Origin: Actinomycetospora endophytica
GTDB taxonomy: Bacteria > Actinomycetota > Actinomycetes > Mycobacteriales > Pseudonocardiaceae
Length of the DNA stretch: 64,000 nucleotides
Direction of reading: 5' to 3'
Assembly: GCF_021026375.1 (NCBI RefSeq)
Contig: NZ_JAJNDB010000001.1
Coordinates: 992,001 to 1,056,000, forward strand
Position numbers and translations under genes: made by a program. Positions 25,247-32,089 of this stretch are shown here, one piece after another (the first letter of the stretch is position 1; each line of letters starts with the position of its first letter). The notes below the pieces were generated by a model. It ran no database searches, was not told the origin of the DNA, and saw nothing but the letters and a program-made list of their open reading frames with translations.

Positions 25247-25975
25247 TCAGGTACCCCCGGGAAGCGCCGAGAACCCACCGGCCGTGTGCCGCTGCTCGAG
25301 CCAGGCCGGGTCGGCGGCCGTGCTCAGGAGCACCGTCCAGGAGGCCGCGGTCCGCTCCCGGACGTCGGCGAGCCCGGTGAACGCCGCGGAGATCGCCCAG
25401 TGCCCGACGCAGGTCGCGACCACCGTGCGGGCGAGCTCCGCCGTGTCGACCTCCGCGCGCAGGGACCCGTCACGCTGGGCACGCCCCAGGAGATCGGCGT
25501 GGGTGCCCTCCCAGAACTCGTAGGGCCACCGGGCGCGCTCGGGCCCCAGCGCGCGGTCGGTGACGACCCGGAGGCCGGCCCGGCAGGGCGCCTCGTCACG
25601 GACGAGCTCGGCGAACCCCAGGCTCACCGACACCGCCGTCGTCAACGGATCGAGGCCGTCGGCCGACCGCGCGGCCAGCACCTCCGGCAGGCGCGCCTCG
25701 AAGCGCTCGGCCACCGCCGAGCCCATCGCCTCCTTGGACGCGAAGTGGAAGTACATCGCGCCCTTGGTGACCCCACTGCGCTCGTGGATGCGCGACAGCG
25801 AGGCGGCACGGTAGCCCTCGACGGCGAACTCGTGCGCTGCCGCGTCGAGGATCGCCGTCCGGGTCGCGAGTGCCCGAGCCTGGCGTGGGGCACGGCCCGC
25901 GGCCACACCGGCCACGGCGTCGTCGTCAGCGGCCCCCGAGGCAGGGGGCCGCGACGAGGAGGGGAGCGCGACCAT
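25247..25975 (-). CDS. TetR regulator, ScbR/gamma-butyrolactone-receptor-like
   Basis: A 242-residue repressor-type regulator. The HTH is AILDAAAHEFAVEGYRAASL...GVTKGAMYFHFASKEAMG, which closely follows the ScbR/ArpA pattern (GVTKGALYFHFASKE). The ligand domain has a conserved-looking Trp region (RARWPYEFWEGTHADLLGRA). Such receptors sense gamma-butyrolactone-type signals and control secondary metabolism, but no butyrolactone synthase (AfsA-like) is in the window. The N-terminal about 35 residues are low-complexity, so the true start may be later, near the RQARALATRTA segment. Confidence 0.8.
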   Translation of the reverse strand: MVALPSSSRPPASGAADDDAVAGVAAGRAPRQARALATRTAILDAAAHEFAVEGYRAASLSRIHERSGVTKGAMYFHFASKEAMGSAVAERFEARLPEVLAARSADGLDPLTTAVSVSLGFAELVRDEAPCRAGLRVVTDRALGPERARWPYEFWEGTHADLLGRAQRDGSLRAEVDTAELARTVVATCVGHWAISAAFTGLADVRERTAASWTVLLSTAADPAWLEQRHTAGGFSALPGGT

Positions 25976-26038
25976 GGCAGGAGCACGCTACGACGACGGC
26001 GGGCGGCGCCACCAAGCCCGCCACGCCGGTCGACTCCG

Positions 26039-26338
26039 TCAGCGACGCACCGGCGGCGGCTCGCCCGGCTCGCCGATCAGCCCGAGCATGTCGAGCAGCT
26101 CGCGGCAGTCGTCGGAGTCGAGCGCGTTCCGGGCCACCGCCATCCGGGCGCGGTGCACCTGGTCCTCGCTCACCCGGTAGACGTCGGCCGCGGTGCGTTG
26201 CGCCGGGACCCCCGACACCACTCCTGCACTGCCGTTCTCCGTCCCGGACCTCGGTTCGGGGACCCCGCCCGCGTCCGTCGTGCCCCGTTCCGGGTGCGGC
26301 CCGGTAGGTCGTCGTCGTGGACCCGGCGTCACACTCAT
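26039..26338 (-). CDS. Small hypothetical protein
   Basis: A 99-residue protein with a Pro/Gly-rich N-terminal half and an ordered helical C-terminus (DVYRVSEDQVHRARMAVARN, then DDCRELLDMLGLIGEPGEPP). I do not recognise the family. The ATG is the one nearest to a compact reading frame; codon bias is consistent with coding. It lies behind a 178-bp gap (26339-26516) in which I see nothing. It may share a transcript with the TetR gene downstream on the same strand. Confidence 0.55.
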   Translation of the reverse strand: MSVTPGPRRRPTGPHPERGTTDAGGVPEPRSGTENGSAGVVSGVPAQRTAADVYRVSEDQVHRARMAVARNALDSDDCRELLDMLGLIGEPGEPPPVRR

Positions 26339-26516
26339 CCGTCTCCCTCGGTCCCATCGACTGCCCGCGATGGCAGGCGCAGACGCTACAGAGCGGGGGT
26401 GCTCTGTGCAGCCCTCTCTCAGGGTGACGCGGCATCTGCTCAGGTTTATGACGCAGCGTGTGCGTCCGTTCACGAAGAGCAGACATCGGCCACACGCCGG
26501 GCCTACGACAGGTCCG

Positions 26517-27767
26517 TCAGGACGCGCGGGGCGGCTCGTCGACGAGGGCCTGGTAGACCAGCCGGCGCAGCGAGCTCCGGATCGGGTAGGCGCTCGAGGG
26601 CATCAACTGGGTGAAGAACAGCGCCGTGACCTCCTCCGACGGGTCGATCCAGAACGCGGTGCTCGCGGCGCCGCCCCACGCCAGCTCTCCGGCGCTGCAG
26701 AGCGTCCGGTAGCGGGTCGGGTCGAGCACCACCGACAGCCCGAGGCCGAACCCGACGCCGTCGAACGGCATCTCGGCGAACAGCGGCCGGCCGACCTCGG
26801 TCAGGTCGCCTCCGCCGGGTAGGTGATTGCGCCCCATGTAGGCCACGGTGCGCGACCCGAGGATGCGGACGCCGTCGAGCTCGCCGCCGCGCAGCAGCAT
26901 CTGGGTGAAGCGGTGGTAGTCGGCGGCGGTGGACACCAGCCCGCCGCCGCCCGAGAGCCACGTCGGGGGCGCCAGGAACGAGGCGCCGAACGCGTCGGCC
27001 CGCACCCGGGACCCGTCGGCGGCACGGGCGTAGAGCGCGGCGGTGCGGGACGGGTCGTCGGCGGCGAACGCGGTCGCCGTCATCCCGAGCGGGCCGAGGA
27101 TCTCCTCGTCGAAGAAGGCGTCGAGGCTCTGCCCCGAGACGACCTCGACGAGCCGCCCGAGCACGTCGGTGGCGTGGCTGTAGTTCCACTCGGTGCCCGG
27201 GGTGTGGACCAGCGGCAGCTTCGCCCAGGCGTCGACGCAGCCGGCGAGGTCGAGGTCCGAGGACACGCCCCACTCGAACCCGGCCGCCCGGTACATCTCG
27301 TCGACCGGGTGGGCGTGGTGGAAGCCGTAGGTCAGCCCGGCGGTGTGGGTGAGCAGGTGCCAGACGCGGATCGGCTCCGGGCTGGGCATCGTCAGCGGCG
27401 CGACAGCGGACCCGCGCACGTAGACCCGAGGCTCGGCGAACGCCGGGAGCCAGCGGCTGATCGGGTCGGTGAGCTCGAGCAGCCCGCGCTCCCAGAGGAT
27501 GAGCGCGGCGACCGAGGTGATCGGCTTGGTCATCGAGTAGATGCGCCAGCGGGTGTCCGGCTCGACGGGCAGGCCCGCCTCGGCGTCGCGCAGGCCGGCC
27601 TCGCTCGCGTGCACGACCTCGCCGCGGCGGGTCACGACCGCCTGCCAGCCGGACAGGCGGCCGTCGTCGACGTAGCGCTGGAAGTGGTCGTCGATGCGGG
27701 CGAGGCGGGCCGGGTCGAACCCCAGGGCGGCGGGATCCTTCTCGACGGCGAGCGGGGAGGAGGTCAT
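26517..27767 (-). CDS. Serine hydrolase of the beta-lactamase class C family
   Basis: A 416-residue cytoplasmic protein without signal peptide. The nucleophile motif SMTK (IYSMTKPITS), the YSH variant of the YxN motif (WNYSHATDVLG) and a late WGGAAST in place of KTG fit the esterase/penicillin-binding-like branch of class C enzymes rather than a true beta-lactamase. Probable ester or amide hydrolysis; substrate unknown. The next gene on the strand (27786-28655) is 18 bp upstream, so they may be cotranscribed. Confidence 0.88.
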   Translation of the reverse strand: MTSSPLAVEKDPAALGFDPARLARIDDHFQRYVDDGRLSGWQAVVTRRGEVVHASEAGLRDAEAGLPVEPDTRWRIYSMTKPITSVAALILWERGLLELTDPISRWLPAFAEPRVYVRGSAVAPLTMPSPEPIRVWHLLTHTAGLTYGFHHAHPVDEMYRAAGFEWGVSSDLDLAGCVDAWAKLPLVHTPGTEWNYSHATDVLGRLVEVVSGQSLDAFFDEEILGPLGMTATAFAADDPSRTAALYARAADGSRVRADAFGASFLAPPTWLSGGGGLVSTAADYHRFTQMLLRGGELDGVRILGSRTVAYMGRNHLPGGGDLTEVGRPLFAEMPFDGVGFGLGLSVVLDPTRYRTLCSAGELAWGGAASTAFWIDPSEEVTALFFTQLMPSSAYPIRSSLRRLVYQALVDEPPRAS

Positions 27768-27785
27768 GCCCGCATCCTCACCCCG

Positions 27786-28655
27786 TCAGGCCCCGGAGAG
27801 GAACGACCGCAGCTCGCCGATCAGCTCCTCGGCGGCCTCTTCCGGGACGAAGTGCCCACATCCGTCGATCGCCCGGCCGGTGACCTGGTCCGCATTCCCG
27901 TGGTACTCCCGCCAGAGATCCAGGATCGGCAGCGTCGCCATCACCCCGTCAGCGCCCCACAGCGCGAGCAGCGGGGCCTCGATCCGCTGCCCGGCGTCGT
28001 AGGACTCGTCGTCGTGGGCGGCGTCGACGTCCTTCGCGCGGTAGTCGTCGAACCCGCAGCGCAGCGCGCCGGGCCTGGAGAACGCCTCCACGTAGACCGG
28101 CGCGGCCTCGTCGACGTGCTCGCGCGCCGTCGTCCACTTCTCGAAGAAGTACCGGAGGTAGCCGTCGACGTCGGCGCCGGCGAGCCGCTCGGGGAGGTCG
28201 GGCTGGAGGTGGAAGAGCCAGTGCCAGTACTTGGCCCCGAGGTCGGCGTCGAAGCGCGCCCAGGTGGCCCGGGTCGGCGCGATGTCGAGCACCGCCAGCC
28301 GGGTGACCTCGTCGGGGCGGTCGAGTGCCCAGCGGTGGGCCACCCGGCCGCCGCGGTCGTGCCCGACGACGGCGGCCCGGTCGAACCCGAGCTGCTGCAC
28401 CAGGGCCGACAGGTCGGCGGCCATCGTCCGCTTGTCCATGCCGGTCCGGGCCTTGTCGGAGGCGCCGTAGCCGCGCAGGTCCGGGACGATCACGGTGTGG
28501 TCCCGGGCGAGGTCGTCGACCACGCGGCGCCAGCACCAACCGGTCTGGGGCCAGCCGTGGATCAGCACCACGGGCGGGCCGTCACCGGCCACCCGGTGGT
28601 GCAGCCGGATGCCGTTCACCGACGTCGTGGCGGGGGTCCAGGCAGGGGTCGTCAC
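27786..28655 (-). CDS. Alpha/beta hydrolase resembling fluoroacetate/haloacetate dehalogenases
   Basis: A 289-residue hydrolase with HGWPQTGWCWR, DLRGYGASDK and the nucleophile elbow VGHDRGGRVAHR (Asp100). As in fluoroacetate dehalogenase the elbow is followed by Arg101 and Arg104, which bind carboxylate there, and KYWHWLFHLQP gives the His145-Trp146 pair of the halide pocket. The base His is in DGCGHFVPEEA. Family knowledge supports C-halogen cleavage, but epoxide hydrolases share much of this pattern, so dehalogenase activity is inferred. The GTG start is chosen because a palindromic element begins 13 bp upstream; no strong ribosome site is seen. Confidence 0.82.
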   Translation of the reverse strand: MTTPAWTPATTSVNGIRLHHRVAGDGPPVVLIHGWPQTGWCWRRVVDDLARDHTVIVPDLRGYGASDKARTGMDKRTMAADLSALVQQLGFDRAAVVGHDRGGRVAHRWALDRPDEVTRLAVLDIAPTRATWARFDADLGAKYWHWLFHLQPDLPERLAGADVDGYLRYFFEKWTTAREHVDEAAPVYVEAFSRPGALRCGFDDYRAKDVDAAHDDESYDAGQRIEAPLLALWGADGVMATLPILDLWREYHGNADQVTGRAIDGCGHFVPEEAAEELIGELRSFLSGA

Positions 28656-28667
28656 GGGCCTGGAGGG

Positions 28668-28744
28668 TAGGTGCGCTGCCGCGCTTGTGAGCAGTAATTG
28701 ACGCCCTGGCATCAATTACTGCTCACGAGCGCGCAGCGCACCTA
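28668..28744. repeat. TAGGTGC-type palindromic element, copy 3
   Basis: A 77-bp palindrome, TAGGTGCGCTGCCGCGCTT to GAGCGCGCAGCGCACCTA. Inner arms GTGAGCAGTAATTGA (28687-28701) and TCAATTACTGCTCAC (28712-28726) pair perfectly. The last three bases (CTA) form the stop of the flavoprotein gene reading leftward. Confidence 0.85.
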
Positions 28745-29881
28745 CAACTCCCCGAGCACCTCGGCGACCTCGTCGACCGCCTCGCGGGCCCACAACCGGT
28801 CGCGCAGGCGCCGCGTGAGCCCCTCGGCGTGGGAGAGCGCGGCGAACTCGGCGACCCGGGCGGCGCAGGCGGCTCGGGCCGGGGCGCGCAACGTCTCGTA
28901 GCCCTCGAGGCCGGGGAGGATGCGGCCGTCGGAGCGGTCGAACGCCGCGCCGAGCGCGTGCGCGTCGAGCAGCGTCTGGTTCTCCTCCTCCCCGGCGTGC
29001 GGCAGGAACGGCTGGGCCGCGGCGCCGAGGACGGTGAGGCGGTTGCGCGTCCAGCGCGACAGCGGGCGCTGGTGGGCGAGGACCTGCTCGGGCTCCCGGG
29101 CGACGACGGTGCTCACGGCCCGCCGGAGCTCGGGCTCGAGCCGGGAGACGACCCACTCGCGCTCGGCCGGCGGCAGGTCGGCGCGCATGACCAGGACGAC
29201 CTCGGCCCCGCCGTGGGGCGACGGCAGCCGCATCGCCTGCAGCTGCGGCCCCGACCACACCCGCAGCTCCGGGCTGGCGGGCTCGCCCGCGCTCGCCGCG
29301 ACCGTGGTGCGGCGCACGACGAAGGTCGGCGAGAGCGCGCCCGCCCCGCTCTCGAGCAGGCCCCGGACGCGGCTGGACGCGCCGTCGGCGCCCACGAGCG
29401 CCTCGGCACGCCACTGCACGCCGCCCTCCAGGGTGACCAGGGCGGCGTCGCCGATGTCCTCGACCTCGGTCGGGCGGCTCTCGAAGTGGACGCCGATCAT
29501 CTCGTCGCCGGCGCAGGCCTCGGCGAGCACGCGACGCATGTCGCGGCGGGCGACGATGAGGCACGGGTAGCCGAATCGGGCGCGGGCGACGTCGCCGAGC
29601 TCGACCTTGCGCAGCGGCTGCCCGCTGGCCGCGTCGAGGTGGGTGTAGCGCTGCACCTCCAGGGCCAGCGGGCGCAGCGCGTCGAGGAGCCCGAGGCCGT
29701 GCAGCACCCGCACCGCCGAGGGCCGCACGACCATCGAGCCGGTGGGCCCGGCGTCGTCGAGCGCCTGCGGATCCGGGCCGCGTTCCAGCAGCTCGACCGG
29801 GAATCCCTGGTGCGCGAGACACAGCGCGGCCGCGAGTCCGTCGATCCCGGAACCGAGGACCAGGAGCGGCACTTGCTCCAT
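28742..29881 (-). CDS. FAD-dependent monooxygenase-like protein
   Basis: A 379-residue flavoprotein of the PHBH class. LVLGSGIDGLAAALCLAHQG is the FAD dinucleotide motif (GSGIDG instead of GxGxxG), LVGADGASSRVRGLL the DG motif, and LTVLGAAAQPFLPHAGEEENQTLLDAHAL replaces the usual GDAAH motif with GAAAQ. The altered first and last motifs leave activity uncertain. The ATG at MEQVPLLVLG puts the FAD motif at the N-terminus as usual. It ends in palindrome copy 3, and the hydrolase gene follows on the same strand. Confidence 0.8.
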   Translation of the reverse strand: MEQVPLLVLGSGIDGLAAALCLAHQGFPVELLERGPDPQALDDAGPTGSMVVRPSAVRVLHGLGLLDALRPLALEVQRYTHLDAASGQPLRKVELGDVARARFGYPCLIVARRDMRRVLAEACAGDEMIGVHFESRPTEVEDIGDAALVTLEGGVQWRAEALVGADGASSRVRGLLESGAGALSPTFVVRRTTVAASAGEPASPELRVWSGPQLQAMRLPSPHGGAEVVLVMRADLPPAEREWVVSRLEPELRRAVSTVVAREPEQVLAHQRPLSRWTRNRLTVLGAAAQPFLPHAGEEENQTLLDAHALGAAFDRSDGRILPGLEGYETLRAPARAACAARVAEFAALSHAEGLTRRLRDRLWAREAVDEVAEVLGEL

Positions 29882-29980
29882 GTGGACCCCCGTTCCCTCG
29901 AGCTGTGCTGCGCCGAAAACCCTAGACAGCGCATTCGAGTGACGCCACGGGCGCACGAACACGAGATCCTCGGCTGTGCG

Positions 29981-30778
29981 TCAGCGTAGCGGGGGCGGAG
30001 ATACTCCTTCCGAGGGATGGATCTCCGAGGGCCACGCTTCCAGCGCCACCGCAACCGCGAGGGCGATGGCCGCGAGCGCGCCGCCGAGCAGCCACCCCGC
30101 CAGGACGTCCGTGGTCCAGTGCACCCCGAGATAGGCCCGGCTCACCCCGATCCCCACGACGAGCACCACTCCGACCAGCACGGTTGCAGCCCGCCCGATG
30201 GCACGCCGGCGACCTCCGTCGGAGCCCAGCAGCGTGAGGACACCGAGCACCGCCAGCCCCAGTCCCAGAGCGGCCATCAGCGAGTGCCCGGAGGGCAGCG
30301 ACGCCGACGTCTCGACGGTCAGACGCGTGTCGACCGGCGGCCGCGGCCGTTCGACGGCGGCCTTCAGGCTGCGGATGGTGAGTGATCCCACAAGCACCGC
30401 GACGGCCCAGACGGCTGCCCTGACCAGGCGACCGCGCGCCCAGAGCACCACCGCGGTCACGACGGCGAGCCCACCGGTCCCGACCGTGCCGCCGACCAGC
30501 GAGACCGTCTCGGCGATCCCCGTCCAGCCAGGCGTCCGGTGGCCGACCAGCCACGCCAGCACCGGCCCGTCCGCGCCGCGCAGGGCCTCGTCGTCCGCGA
30601 CCAGCGCGAACACCACGGACGCGAGGACGGTGAGCACCGCCGCCGCCCCCAGGGCGGCCGTCACCGTCGTCGTCGCCCGTCCTCCGGGCCACCGGCGGAC
30701 CCGGCACCCGACGGCGGCCGCGACGAGGAGCACCGCCGCCGCGGCGGTGCCCGCGACCACCCACCACCCCGCCGTCAC
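29981..30778 (-). CDS. PAP2 family membrane phosphatase
   Basis: A 265-residue protein with about six membrane segments and the three PAP2 motifs: KAAVERPRPP, SLPSGHS and SRAYLGVHWTTDVLAG. Such enzymes dephosphorylate lipid phosphates such as undecaprenyl pyrophosphate or phosphatidic acid at the outer membrane face. The GTG at VTAGWWVVAG starts the first hydrophobic segment directly. It is divergent from the transporter-like gene at 30918. Confidence 0.9.
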   Translation of the reverse strand: MTAGWWVVAGTAAAAVLLVAAAVGCRVRRWPGGRATTTVTAALGAAAVLTVLASVVFALVADDEALRGADGPVLAWLVGHRTPGWTGIAETVSLVGGTVGTGGLAVVTAVVLWARGRLVRAAVWAVAVLVGSLTIRSLKAAVERPRPPVDTRLTVETSASLPSGHSLMAALGLGLAVLGVLTLLGSDGGRRRAIGRAATVLVGVVLVVGIGVSRAYLGVHWTTDVLAGWLLGGALAAIALAVAVALEAWPSEIHPSEGVSPPPLR

Positions 30779-30917
30779 CCGCGCCTCGCCGGGCCGCGGC
30801 GCCACGCGTGGGAGACGGACACCGGGCACACTCTGCCCAAGCGGCGCCCCGGTCGCCGGGCAGCGGCCCGGAACGGGTATCCGCGTCCCGGGTGCCGGCG
30901 GCAGCGAGGAGGAGCAC

Positions 30918-31775
30918 GTGCTGGTCCTCGGTCTCGCGGCGGCCCTCGTGGCGGCCGCGGCCAACGCCGGCGCGGCGATGCTCGAGGCGATGGCGACACG
31001 GCGCGCCACCCATGCCGCCGGGGTCGTCACCAGCCCGCTCTACCTCACCGGCCTGACGCTGGACATCCTCGGCTGGGTCCTGACGGTCCTGGCGCTGCGC
31101 TACATGCCCATCGTGGCTGTGCAGGCGATCGTCTCCGGGCAGGTCGTGATCACCGTCGTCGCCTCGCACTGGGTGTTCGACACGCCGCTGCGGCGCCTCG
31201 ACCTGATCGCGGCCGGCGCGAACGTCGTCGGGCTCGGGCTGCTCGTGGGCAGCGCCCGGACCGAGGAGCTGCCGCACGTCGGGGTCGGGGGCACGGTGGC
31301 GCTGCTCGCGGTGCTGGTGGTCCTCGCCGTCGTCGGGATCCTCACCGCGCTGCGCAGCAAGCACGCCACGCTCATCGCGTTCCTCTCCGGCCTCGCCTTC
31401 GGCGGCACGGCGGTGGCGGTGCGCCTGGTCGACCTGGACGGGTCGGTCGGGGAGATCGCGCACACCGTGGTGACCGACCCGGTGGCCTATGCGCTGCTCG
31501 GGTACGCGGCGCTCGGGCTCGGGCTATACACGGTGGCGCTGGCCCGCGGGGCGGTCGGCCCCGTGGTCGCCGTGCTGGCGGTGACCGAGACGCTCGCCCC
31601 GGGGCTGCTGGGGCTGCTCCTGCTCGGCGACGGGATCCGCGACGGCTGGGGGATCCCGTTCGTGGCCGGGCTGGTGCTGGCGCTGGGCGGGGTCGTGGTC
31701 CTGGCGCGGTCGCCCGCCCAGGCGTCGCTGGCCGGCGACGACGGGGTGGCCCGCCCGCCGCTCAAGCGGCTCTGA
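30918..31775 (+). CDS. DMT-superfamily (EamA-like) membrane protein
   Basis: A 285-residue protein with eight to nine hydrophobic segments, e.g. LVLGLAAALVAAAANAGAAML, YLTGLTLDILGWVLTVLAL, VVAVLAVTETLAPGLLGLL and FVAGLVLALGGVVVLA. Two EamA-like halves are apparent (each with an internal Gly/Pro-rich helix). Family members export metabolites; the substrate is unknown. GAGGAGG stands before the GTG start. A hairpin terminator follows at 31801. Confidence 0.82.
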   Translation: MLVLGLAAALVAAAANAGAAMLEAMATRRATHAAGVVTSPLYLTGLTLDILGWVLTVLALRYMPIVAVQAIVSGQVVITVVASHWVFDTPLRRLDLIAAGANVVGLGLLVGSARTEELPHVGVGGTVALLAVLVVLAVVGILTALRSKHATLIAFLSGLAFGGTAVAVRLVDLDGSVGEIAHTVVTDPVAYALLGYAALGLGLYTVALARGAVGPVVAVLAVTETLAPGLLGLLLLGDGIRDGWGIPFVAGLVLALGGVVVLARSPAQASLAGDDGVARPPLKRL

Positions 31776-31800
31776 GGAGCGGGAACCGGCCGCGAACACA

Positions 31801-31834
31801 CGTCCGGGCCGCGCCCATCGGCACGGCCCGGACG
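31801..31834. terminator. Bidirectional hairpin terminator
   Basis: Perfect 11-bp arms CGTCCGGGCCG and CGGCCCGGACG with a 12-nt loop between two converging genes (transporter and CsbD). Confidence 0.75.
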
Positions 31835-31858
31835 GTTCGCCGAAGCGGCGATCCAGGA

Positions 31859-32029
31859 CTACTTGAAGGCGTCCTTGATCTTCTCGCCCGCGTTCTTCAG
31901 GTTGCCGGCGGCCTTGTCCTTCTTGCCCTCGGCCTTCCACTCCTTGTTGTCCGTGGCGTCGCCGAGAGCTTCCTTGGCCTTGCCCTTGAGCTCCTGGCCC
32001 TTGTTCTCGATCTTGTCATCAGCAGACAC
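31859..32029 (-). CDS. CsbD-like stress protein
   Basis: A 56-residue hydrophilic protein, VSADDKIENKGQELKGKAKE then LGDATDNKEWKAEGKKDKA, the classic CsbD pattern. CsbD proteins are general-stress proteins of unknown mechanism. A GTG 24 nt earlier is in frame, but GAGGAG sits properly only before the GTG at 32029. Confidence 0.88.
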   Translation of the reverse strand: MSADDKIENKGQELKGKAKEALGDATDNKEWKAEGKKDKAAGNLKNAGEKIKDAFK

Positions 32030-32089
32030 GCAGCGGCTCCTCGCGTTGATCACGTCTGGTGTCGTCGGTGTACCCCGACGGCGTGAGAC

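Noticed and set aside
26517-27767. Antibiotic-resistance beta-lactamase
   Set aside because: No signal peptide, a YSH instead of YxN and WGG instead of KTG point to an esterase-like branch of the family.
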